Shown piece by piece: positions 1 to 10,600 of a stretch of 64,000 bases of DNA (the stretch's first letter is position 1; each line of letters opens with the position of its first letter). The DNA is taken from NCBI GenBank assembly GCA_027574665.1, contig CM050650.1, positions 104,071,086-104,135,085 of the forward strand, written 5' to 3'. The notes under the pieces are model-generated. The model was not told the DNA's origin and did no database searches. It worked only from the letters and a program-made list of their open reading frames with translations. This DNA is from Rhynochetos jubatus. Its lineage: Eukaryota > Chordata > Aves > Eurypygiformes > Rhynochetidae. The translations under genes and the position numbers were made by a program.

Positions 1-3000
1 CTGTAGGCTGGATAAAAGCTTCTGTGGCTTTGGGGAGGTTGTATCGCTCGGATGAGAATTTCTGATCTCTTAAAAAAATGTGCTTGTAGGTATGCAGTCC
101 TTGACTACTTGCTGACAGTTCTGCAACAATACTGGCTAGTGGTATTGGAAAAGAAAGTGGGCTAGTGGATAAACGGCAAGAATGCAAAGTCAGGAAATCA
201 CTGCTTGCTTAGTTACAGATTTGACAAAGCTTGCTAGAAAAATCTGTGGATTTTGGCTTCCAGCATATATAGCACTTTATTAGTAATCATGGATTTCTGC
301 TTGATTCCAGTAATAACAAACTTTGAAAAAGAGGCAGAAAAGATAAGATGCGGTTTCCAGCTATGAAGATGTTATTTGAGACATATGTTGTCAGGATTAA
401 TTCACTAATACGTAAGTGAGTGCTTTCAGATCCCTGCGCTGAAGCTGCACTACAAAGGAAGGATGTAATTTGTTTTCTCACATCCGAAGCCCATTATCAA
501 TATAGCAATAAAGGAACATTTTAAACGTAGGGAAGAGAAGAAGATACAAATAAACAAAGTTCTGTCTTAAATCACATGTGACATACAAAAAAGCAGGGTT
601 TCTTGCTCCTAGATTAAAGGATATTTATTTATTCTTCCAACACGTTTTCATTAATGATCACATGAGATGTTTGTAACACAATGGACAGTAAACACGGGAC
701 CTATTCATCAGTTTCCTCCTGGTCATGGCCAAAGTGGCCTTTCATGCCACCAGGAGAAGGAAACTCAATGGGGGGGGACCCTGCCGACTGCATATTCTGC
801 TTCCAGTCCCTCATCTTCTTATGTCAACGAAGGGAGCACTGCAGGCAGCATCCATTGCTTCCCTGGGCACATTCTAGGAGCTGGGGGCTGCCCTCCTCCA
901 CTGCCCCTCAATCTATTTTTGAGTCTCTGACACTCACACACCTTCCCTTTAACCTTTCTTGTCCCCTGGAACCCCTTTTTGTTCTCCTTGTGTTTCTTTT
1001 TTTCCTCCAGCCCTTTCTCTGCTCAGAGGGCTTGAAGGTTTGGTTACGGTTGGGCTAGCACCTGGCTCTAAAAGGCAGAATGACAGCTAGCATGGTTTAA
1101 ACAGGACTTAATTAAAACTTTTTAGCTCCTTCCTGCATGGTCTAGTGAGAGCTTATGGTCTCACTGCATCACCGAGAAATACTTGCAGAATAATTGGCCC
1201 CAGGAGAGTAATATGCCGGTGCCTTGAGATTCTCCCTCCACATTGAGTAGTTTCCTTTGTTATCTTTCTACTGCCAATGTCGACCAGCAGAAGCAGCGTT
1301 GAATTGGAATGTTTCTGGGGAAATTTTCTTTGCCAACCACTTTCTTCTGCCTGTCTTTTCAGGGAGTTTTTGTGAGAACTGGCCTCACAATGCTCTGAGC
1401 AAGGAGAGAACAGGGAAATGACTCTTCAGGGTCTTTGTGCGGTGAGTTTGGACCAAAACTACAGGTAAGAACTGGGTCTCAAAGAAAACAGAGGCCACCT
1501 CTGCTATAGCCTGGCATAGCCCCATAGTGCAGAGGTGTCGGTCATGGACAGAGCTGCTGCACTGGTAGATAGCTGAGTGTAGGTACATCTGTCCCTTGTA
1601 TTTCCCCCCAGTACACTTTGTTTTACTCAGGTAACAGTGGAACTGCAAAGTTCCCTATCTGCAAAGTCCTTACCTGCAGTAAAAGTGCTTTGCCTGTTTG
1701 GAATGCCAGTGTATCCATGAAAATATTTCAGGCTGAGATCACCAGTTCACCAAGCACAGAAGGCCTGAATCTGCAACCTCAGTTTTACTGTTGATGTAAA
1801 TAAAATGCTGGAGAGGTTTCTTTAGGTTTAACTCTTTACTGCTTTCCCTGCAAAGCAGATCACTAAGTAGTCTAGAGGATGATGCATGTTTAATTACATT
1901 TACTATTCCTGTGTGAGCCTGGGCAATCTCTCTCACGAGCACTGCACCCTATGGATTGAATATACAAAAGTTAATCTCACAATTTTTCATTTTCACTAGG
2001 TTTTGACAATTCAAAATTGTAAATGCACTAGATTTCTTGAAAAAAGTGTTTGTGACCAACATAATACCAACCACAGCATACCTCAAAACACGGAGGACTG
2101 CACCCATTTCAGATTATGACATTTGTTTCCTGCGGACAACGAAATTTTAGTACTTCAGTCTTCTAAGTGCACTTCTATCCTGTGTTTGCTGCAGAGAACA
2201 GCGCTGTTTCAGGTCATTTTATTTTAACTCTTTTGTGCCTAGGAAAAATTTTTGGAAAAAGACTTGTAGAAAAGGAATATAAGACCAGAAAGGTTAGGTA
2301 GTGTTATGCTTTATCTAATACTCCTTTTCCAGTGGAGGTCCCTGACATTTTGATTTACTTTACAGCAAGAAATCCTGCAGTAGAAAAGAATGGAATATCA
2401 TACAGCTTGGTTATTAACATCTAGCTTGTGAAAATTAGCATATTTCCTGAAATCTGAGCCTTAATCATCATATTAGCTGTTTTTTATTTTACTTGTGTTA
2501 CCTGATGTTCTTGTTATCCTCATAAACTTCCTGTTCCTTGAATCCTACTTCAATGACATTCTTTGGAAATGAGTTCACACAAGTGTACAATTACACAGTT
2601 GAAAAATACCTATTTTCTTCTTCAGTTATAAGTGCATTAACTTTCGACTAAATCGATTCCTCCTAGTTTATATCTGAAGAGAAGAGGCAATTCTATTAGG
2701 TCTATCTACCTTGCCAGTATTTGTATGTTTATTCCATTTTCTCTTTTTTATTTCGGGTTTAAAGCATAGTATTAATCTATCTTCATAAGAGTATTTTTCC
2801 ATGTCTAACAGTCTTTGTCATCAGCCCTGGCCCTCTTCTATTTTTGCTATGTCATCCCTGGGGACATAAAATCTCTATAATAAATCGTAATGACAGAGTA
2901 TAAATTAATTTAGCATGCATCTGCACGCACTAAGTCTGCTTCCTCTAAGACTCTTGGTATTTCTTGAACTGACTTCCAGTTGATTCAACCAGCTGTCAAT

Positions 3001-6000
3001 TTTTTTTTAATAAGTGTATTTTCCAGAAGTATTTTGCTTTTCTCTCACACGCATTTTCTTTGGACAAAGGGCCGCACTGAATAAGTTATACGCCAAGTCA
3101 TAAACAGCTTTCCTATACATGTCAGTATTTTAAATCAAATCGGTTTTGTTATCAGTAAGAATGGAGTTTGGCTAGAGACCGCATTTCCTTCCCCTTACAG
3201 GGTTGGACCTCACTTTGGTTGGTAAGGCTTAAAACAGTCATATAAGAGTTTAGAAAATAATAGACCATTTTGGGGTGTTTTCTGGCTCCTAAAACTGCTA
3301 TGTTTTACAATTTGTTTTAACTGGGAATTACACTTACATTCAAAAAAAAGTAAAAAGCAACCTTCTTCAAATTGCTCTAGAACAGCTTTTCTGTAATACG
3401 TGTGACTTGTGCATGTGCACAGAAAGGTGAAACATAAGTATGTTATTTGAATGAGCTTGGACATCGTGATGACTTGCAGAACTCACGTACCGTAGTCATC
3501 CAGAATCCATATTCATAAAAATCGCGTATCCTATCACACAGCATGTATTCTCTCATACATATTACATATGTTTTAGCTTAAAGTATTGCTAGGGAACTGC
3601 TAGAAATTAGGGGGAGAAACACAAAGAAGAAAGTCTTGCTTGTCCCTGGACTCTGTTATTGCTAGCTGCTGAACCTTCCTCTCCTGCAGTTTAGAAGATG
3701 TAGCCCTGGCATCGCTCATTTTTGGAGCTTTGGTATGGCTATAGCTAGACGCCTACAGTAAACACCTAAGAAAGCTAAGCTGAAAAAGGCAAAACCACAC
3801 AGTATTTCTCTCCACCAATTAACGAGGAAGAATAACTGAGATTAGACAGCCAGGCATTTAAAATTTCATGAGATGAATTCCAGCCTGGGACTCTGGCACT
3901 ATCAGCTTCTAGAAAGTGGAAAACTCATGCTTCTAAACAGGGGTAGGAATCCAGGACAGGATACACGGACGCTCCAGCGCCTGTGCTGTGTTCTGGCACA
4001 GTGCCATAAAGACAGTTTTCTCCATTACATGGCTAACAGTGGGCCACTGCAGGAGGAGAAGGGTGTCTCTCTGACACCCGTGGTGCCTAACACTGATGGA
4101 AGTGGTGAACCTCATCTTGCCAGCAATGGTCTCCAACAGCTTGGCTAAACGCCCTGAGTGCCAAGTGCAGCTGAGAAGGTTGCTGGTGGTGGCAGCAGTG
4201 GTGAACATGTGGTCTCCAATGATGTGGCTCGCTGTCCCTGACCTGTTTGTTGCTTCTTGCTTAGAGCAGCAGCACTGCAGCCACGTTCACTTGTGCACAG
4301 CTGGCAAGCTTTTCGGAACAGGCAGCCACGGCAAGGCCAGTCTGCCGAGTGGAGGGTGATAGACCCCTCATGTAACATACTGCTTGTGGCACAGATGAGT
4401 GAGAGATGCCATGAATGGCAAAAGGGATTTGAAAAGCAAAACCTGAGAGCTATGGGGAGAGAGACGGTACTTGAAAACGTGTGTGTACCCGAGAGCATGG
4501 CAATACTCACAGGGCCTGCAGGCTGGAGTCACTGATGTACACTAAAGCCACTAAGTGTCATGCAGTTATTTGGTATGACACAAGGGATCGTCTCTTTACT
4601 GCTCTTTCCTACCTTTCCCAATTTTGCATTCTGTCTGCTGACAGCCTGGTTTAGTCTGCCAAAAGAACTCCACCCTTTTCTCCCCTGGGTGAGAGCCTGG
4701 AGCAAAAGAGCAAAGGAGAAACAAGTTTTTCAGTAGCATAATGTTTTGCCAGGTCATGAAGTGGCTGCTAAAACCATGTTGTCTGGCTTTGCTTTCAGGA
4801 CAGCTCAGTCTTCCATGGGAGACAAAGGCTGCATTTTTTGTTACTTCTCTTTTTTTCCCTGCTCTGTTCATGCGTGTCCCTTAAGGGAGACGGGATCAGC
4901 AGTCAGCAGCAAAACCATCATTTTTTTTCCCTCATAATGATATTTATAAAGATGTTCATAACATTTTAAATACCATGTAGAAGTTTCTCAAACAGCATTT
5001 CACAGCCTTCCCCTGCATACAACTTAGGGAAACATGACAACGTAGTTGCTTAGGGGAAGAAACTTTGAATTTAAGTGTTCTGTATTCTTTTTCATCCTAG
5101 GCAGTTCCAGTCTGTGTATGTCAGCTTCATACTCAGAAAAAAATCTATTGATTAGATGCATATAACTAATTTTAAAAGGAAATAATACATTTGTAAGCAG
5201 AAGTCTGTAGAACAGATCGGTGGAAAATAGTATTATTTTTAGAGAGAGAGTGCTCAACCGTGCCTTGGGGTCTTGAAGATAAATAGAAAACCTGAACTGA
5301 AATTCTCACTTCTCTTAAGTCAACTAGACTGATTTTCAGTGACCAAAGTAAAGCCAGGATTTCACGCCAAAGTCCAAGATCTTGAGGAAAAAAAATTAAA
5401 AACGTAATAAAACTGAAAAAAGACCAAAGGCATGGAGTTAGTTAATTTTATTTGTGTGTATGGGGAATGCTGTGTGGACTTCTTCATGAGTAGAACCATG
5501 AGTATTTGCAGGATTTAAGCGTAATGCTAGAGTTGGTGTTTCAGATAACAGTAAGAAAAAGAGCATAAGGAAGGCACTGCATTCAAATAATAGTGTCACG
5601 TGGTGGCTAACAACTTATTTGATCTTTTTAAGGGTCCAAAATGTCTGTTTACTACTTAAGGTTACTCGAACATGCACCAATGTAAATTAGAAACATTCAG
5701 CTCTGCCTACTGAATATTTTTGAACTTTTTGAAGGAGTGAGAGGTTAGAGAACTAGTTATAAACTGACCCGGCCTTCTAGAGGAAAACCATGCTAAACCT
5801 GATCTGTCTTTAATAACTGAGAATCTGTTTTATCTCCTAAACTCTTGAGATTTAGTTAATATTGACCTAAGATGTGAAAGGGAATTCTGTGCTTCACTTT
5901 TTAGTATTTTTTAGTCTTGCAGGAAGAGGGATTGAAAACGAGATAAAGATTTTGTGTGGAAATTTACTGAAAAATTAAAGGCTTTTCCAGTCCGTCGAAC

Positions 6001-6500
6001 ACCGGCACACTTGCTCTACACGCACCAATATCATTTTGTGAAGTCCATTTTCAAGACAGAGGGCTAAAAGTGCATAGGTTCATGCCTGTGTTCATACACT
6101 ACTGATAGGAGTTGAGGCAACTCCCCTTACCCACGGGCAGCACATGGAGCCAACATTCCAGCCCTGGGGTAAACTCTTCTCCGGCTAAGCAGGTAGGAGC
6201 ACCGTGCAGCCGAAAACACCCTCAGCAAAGCACTGCTGCTGCCTAATGGCTGCTGCTTGGCCCCCGAAGAGATGAGGAGGTCAAAGCAAGGCTTGCAAAT
6301 CTTTCAGGAAGGATCCTTGAGGGTTATGGCCCTTCACTGGAGAAATCACAGTAACGTTAAGCAAGCAGAACAACCCAAAATGGATTTTTAGAATACTTTC
6401 CACAGTTCTTTGGACATCTGACCCTAAGTCACAGCTCAAAATAATGGATGAATGAGTGCTTGGGTGGGATTTTTATGGAAAAGTATGCTAGCAACCGTCA
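1..6500. other. Non-coding flank upstream of TDRP
   Basis: I recognise no exon, RNA gene or mobile element here. The longest open frames are 60-125 codons, lack protein-like composition or good splice context, and look like chance. In human the next gene beyond TDRP on this side is ERICH1, in the same orientation as TDRP. I looked for its conserved C-terminal stretch on the + strand and did not see it, so it lies further left, is too diverged to spot, or is absent. The sequence is ordinary AT-rich avian intergenic DNA without long tandem repeats. Confidence 0.6.
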
Positions 6501-7111
6501 GAAGTACTATCTGGTACATGGGGCATTATATCTGGACCGTTCAGCTCTCAGACTGGGAACTACTGGGACTCACTGGACTCCAGACAGCCGGTCCAGGTTT
6601 TCTGCCCTGGCTAGAGGGCTCCGTGGCAAGGAGGGAAGCGGGAAGGGGAAGGCGTGAGGTGCCTGGCTTGGCCCAGGCTGCGAGGCACTGCTGTGCAGCC
6701 TGCCCTTCTGGGGCTCACCCCAGGTGATCCGCAGGGGAGAAGGGCCGGTGGGTACACGGGTGGGCACACCCGGACCATCTGAGGTGGTGTCGGGCCGCCT
6801 ATGGCACCGTGTGGGTGCCGTTACCCCCAACACCACGGACAGGCCCCAGGCCACCTCCAAGAGCCCCGCGTTGCCCGGACGGACATCCTGCGGTCACGGC
6901 TGCCCGCCCAGAGCCATCCGCACCCTCTACATCTGCCGAGGGACCTGGGTGGGCCCTCGGCGAGGCCTTGTCCCTGGGGGGTGCCCTCCAGTGCCAGCGG
7001 AAGCCTGCGGGGGCTCATCCCCCGCGAAGATCCTCTGCGGGTGGGCCGACCCCCGCCCCAAGGGCCGGGCCGGGCGAGCGGCGGGCCCAGCGCTGTCAGA
7101 GCGCCACGCCG

Positions 7112-7125
7112 GTTGCCGTGGTGAC
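7112..7125 (+). promoter_or_regulatory. RFX X-box-like element
   Basis: GTTGCCGTGGTGAC matches 11 of 14 bases of the palindromic X-box GTTGCCATGGCAAC bound by RFX factors. It sits in the CpG island about 450 bases upstream of the TDRP start codon. RFX2 drives many testis and ciliary genes, which would suit a testis gene, but that link is inference. Confidence 0.4.
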
Positions 7126-7132
7126 GGGAAAG

Positions 7133-7151
7133 CCCCCCCCCCCCCCCCCCC
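7133..7151 (+). repeat. 19-C homopolymer in the TDRP promoter
   Basis: An uninterrupted run of 19 C (19 G on the other strand), followed by further C-rich blocks to about 7170. It begins 7 bases after the X-box-like site. Such tracts can form G-quadruplex or i-motif structures and are prone to length change and sequencing error. Confidence 0.9.
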
Positions 7152-7177
7152 TCCCCGGTGCCCCCGCCCCTGCAAAC

Positions 7178-7216
7178 ATGGCAGCGGCGGCTCCTGCGGG
7201 GAGAGGTGGCAGGTGA
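7178..7216 (+). other. Short upstream ORF (12 codons) with an embedded splice donor
   Basis: An ATG with A at -3 and G at +4 (a strong Kozak context) opens a 12-codon frame, MAAAAPAGRGGR, ending at TGA 7214-7216. The last bases read AG|GTGAGG, a good splice-donor match after 7212. This could be a true uORF in the TDRP leader, or the end of an alternative non-coding first exon. Splicing to the exon at 30335 would not keep this ATG in the TDRP frame, so it is unlikely to be an alternative N-terminus. Whether it is transcribed depends on the unknown start site. Confidence 0.4.
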
Positions 7217-7570
7217 GGAGCGACACAGCGGGGAGGCGTCGCCCCCGCCCCCTGCCCGCCCTGCCGCCGTGGGCGGGATCCTCCTCGCACTCGGCTCCCC
7301 CCAGCCGCCAGGCCGGGCGGCGGGGCCGGGGCAGCGGCTCGGCGGGCCGGGGCCGTCAGCAGGCCGGCGGCCGAGGCGAGGCGGTGGCGGGGGGCGGGCT
7401 CCCGGCACTGCCAGGCAGCTCCTCCTTCCCGCCTCGGGAGCCCCCGGCGGGGTGACAGCCCAGCCCAGCAGTGTCCAGCCCAGCCGCCCCAGCCGGGGCT
7501 GCGGAGGCAGCGCCCGCCTCGGCCCTCTCGCTGCCGGGACGAAGAGAGGCGGTGAGCCGCCACCCCCGCC

Positions 7571-7696
7571 ATGTGGAAGCTCAACAAGAGCAGCAAAGTT
7601 CTGCTGGACGACTCGCCCGAGGAGGAGGAGACGCGGCCCCGCGGCCCGCCGCCCGCCGCCGCCTGCGCCGCCGCCGCCGCCTTCGCGGCCCCCCAG
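7571..7696 (+). CDS. TDRP: TDRP coding exon 1
   Basis: Encodes 42 residues beginning [20 protein letters not shown] and ending in an alanine-rich stretch closed by APQ, then donor GTAGGA in phase 0. The start is fixed by homology (human begins MWKL) and by an in-frame TGA at 7553-7555, 18 bases upstream. The ATG has G at -3 but T at +4, a middling context. The codons from about 7645 to 7682 form a GCC/CCG-rich repeat coding for proline and alanine. Human TDRP is also alanine-rich here, so the tract is a family trait, though its length probably varies. Confidence 0.95.
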
Positions 7697-10600
7697 GTAG
7701 GAGCGCGGAGCCGGGCGGGAGCGGCGGCGGGAGACCCCCGCGGGGCCCGGGGAGGGGTCGTGAGGCTCGGCCCTACTCCCCCTCCCCTCCTCGCCGGCGG
7801 CATGAGTAATCACTTTCCGCACCCCTGGATGTGCCGGCAGGCTGGCCGTGGTCGGGGAAGGGGGTGTTGGCGAGGGGCGTGCAGCTGTCACCCGGATTTT
7901 TTGGGGTGCTGGCTGGGCTATCCTCAGGTTTTCTTCCAGCACCCGGCCTCCGGCGTGGCTGGGACCTGCTGTCCTTCATTCCAGTGGCTGCATACCGCAG
8001 GGTACTTTCCCTCCCAGCCGTAGGCACTGCAGCCCATCTCTTCAGCTCAGTACGTTGAACGGTGATTTGTAAGACCATAATCTTCATTTGCAGATGTGTG
8101 CGCGTTTGTGTAGAGCACTGACGTTTGGGCAGGATTGCTGTAGTTTCAGTAATGGTAGTTGGTTATCTTTAAACAGCCGCAATCTTATTTGAAAGCTTTC
8201 ATTGTTATAAGTTAAATACCAGCAGTGACCTTCTCAAAGTACTGCTCGCCTAGGAAACCCTTCCTTTCAGGTTGTGTATCAGTTGAATATCAGGTGAAAC
8301 AACTATAAGAATGTTTGTTGACTAGCTTTCAAAAAGTTGATAACAATTAGACATCACTCCAGCTCAGAAGCCTGTTACGCTGGCCCATACCGCTTTGTTG
8401 CTGAACTGATCTGTTGCCACAGAGTATCTTTAGATGTTGTATGAGAGGTTGCAGGAGACCTGCATATCTAAAGCAAGCAGTTGCCCAGGGCTGTGAACTG
8501 CTGAGGTTGGTATTCAAAGGAAGGTACAAAAACCCACCCAACTTTCTGCCCTATGGCTGTCTTGCCTGCCTTGCTGCAAGAGCTGGAATGTGTCTGGATA
8601 ATCTACCTTCTGCTTGAGTTTCGGGCTGGCAACTGCTATGGGTTGTCAGCATGCACGGTTACTGCTGAAGAGCTGCCTCTCCCAGTCGGAGCAGTTATTC
8701 CCTTCATCTTCCAGTAGCTAAAATCACCAGTCTGCTCCCCAGCTCAGCCTTGCCTTGTCCTTTCCCCTGCACAGTGAACAGAAGAGCCCTAGCCCTTGTT
8801 ACTTGTTTGACGGCAGATGTGAAGATTCCTACTGATGAATAGGATCTTCTCCTGGAGGAGAGGAAGAACAGATACTCATTTTGGAGACCCCCTTCAGTGG
8901 GTTGTAGGGTTGGAGGTGGCCGGAAGTGTCTCCCACAGCCTCCCATACAACATCTAACCTCTCCTTCCTGCAGTTCCTATCCTCAGGTGCTTGGAAACTT
9001 CCACTGTTTCCACTAAGCTGCTGACTTGTGCTATCCACAACCCTCCTGGGCTTTACCATCTCCTGAAACCCTCCTTGAATACAGAGGTCACCAACAGCTT
9101 CCAGTGAATCCTACTGACTATTCACTGCTTCTCTTCTTTACCACCAATGCTCCAGACCCCCTCTGAGGCTCCTGACCTTAGATTCCCAGTCAGAAGATGA
9201 TTCTTCAGACTTTCATCTTGACAACTTTGCCAATCCTCTACTTTAGCAACAGAGGTTGTGTGTTGTTTGTTTCTTTGGTGTTTTTTTTGCCATATCCAAC
9301 TGTCTTTACTACTGGGGGCTCCTGTATCATTAGTGACAGTCTCAAGTTAGAATGGTGATGACGGTGATTTCTGGTGCCAATGGTTTGCCATTTTCATCAA
9401 TTTTAAGAAAATTCCTTTTTGACTCGCACAGTGTCTATCACTGATGGCACTGGAATGAAAGATGCTTTTTTGGTATGGGGGGGCAGAGGAAAAATGAATT
9501 ATTCTAAGGCATTAAATGAAGTGTTCTTGGAGATAAAGGATTCAGAAAAGTTAGGAAGGCTGTAGTGTAGCTTGGCACAGAAACTGAGTGAAAACCATAA
9601 GCTATTAGTTTTTACCTGTAAAAGTCAAGAATATTTGACAGCTGGGGTAAAAGAACCCCAGCCTCCCAAAAAAACCCCATTTAAATGTAGTTGTTTTAGA
9701 GTTTAACATAGAATCACAGAATAGTTTGGGTTGGAAGGGACCTTAAAGGCCATCTAGTTCCAACCCCCCTGCCACGGGCAGGGACATCCTCCACTAGACC
9801 AGGTTGCTCAAAGAAGGATAGGCTCTGTGGAAAACTGTGACCACCTAATTAACACTGTAATAATCCTCGTGATCAAAGGCAGCTTCTAGATCAGCTGTAA
9901 GTACAGCAGGTCTAAAACATGGCTTAGGCAGGTGTCAAGGAGAAAGTGTGAGGTAACCAAGTATGTTTGTGCAGCTTGTTATAGCTGGTGTGGTTGAAGG
10001 GCCTTGCTTAGTCTTTGACTTTTTTGGTGTTTCATCGGAACCTGGTTTTGCTCCCAATAATACGATCGCAAGGGATTGAAATCTTGTGTTGTTGGATTTG
10101 GTAATGATTTGCACTTTGCTACTGCTGCCACCTGACCTGCATCGCCCAAACCCCTGACCTTGGCGGACAGCAGCACCACTAGCAACCGGGGGGAGTGGGG
10201 AGTTACGGGGGCAGTTCTCTTGGTACCTTAGCTGTGTGTGAGAAAGTCTCGGTCTTCCTCAGCCTCTCTGCTCTGTTCAGGCTGTCATGGTACAGCCTGC
10301 TTAAGCTGTGAATAAAGGATTACCTCATCAAGAAGAGGAGAATCCAGGACTTCCCTGATGCTCTGTCTTGAGGGCCAAAATCTACGTAATTTGGGTGCTT
10401 TTTGGTAAATTAAGAAAGCCCAACATTAGATTTAATGGAGAAGTTTACTGTTAGATTTTATTTCCTCTAAGCTCTTTTCTGATAAGTCATTCAGTAAAAG
10501 AAAAGATGAACTGTAGTCATCACATTTTGACTTTGATTTATGATATGTTGTTCTGCCCAACAACTATGTTCTGTCTTTATTTTCATTTTTAATGGCTAAA

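Larger units (their letters stand above)
6640..7960. promoter_or_regulatory. TDRP: CpG island promoter of TDRP
   Basis: Composition changes sharply to very high GC with dense CpG, strongest at about 6960-7800, and falls back by about 8000. The island spans the presumed transcription start and the first coding exon, as is usual for broadly expressed vertebrate genes. It contains several GC boxes (Sp1-type CCCGCCCC), an X-box-like element at 7112-7125, a run of 19 C at 7133-7151, and a YY1-like AACATGGCAGC at 7175-7186. No TATA box is evident. The transcription start cannot be fixed from sequence alone; the region between about 7080 and 7560 is the likely 5' UTR or core promoter. Confidence 0.85.

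Noticed and set aside
6724-7455. 243-codon + strand frame in the CpG island, with similar frames at 7158-7700 and 7096-7803
   Set aside because: Composition artefacts of very GC-rich DNA; none carries a recognised motif, and TDRP itself uses a different frame and start.
6821-7942. 373-codon open frame on the - strand over the TDRP promoter and exon 1
   Set aside because: It lies wholly in the CpG island, where stop codons are rare, and is made of arginine, proline, glycine and alanine. It overlaps the real TDRP exon on the other strand.
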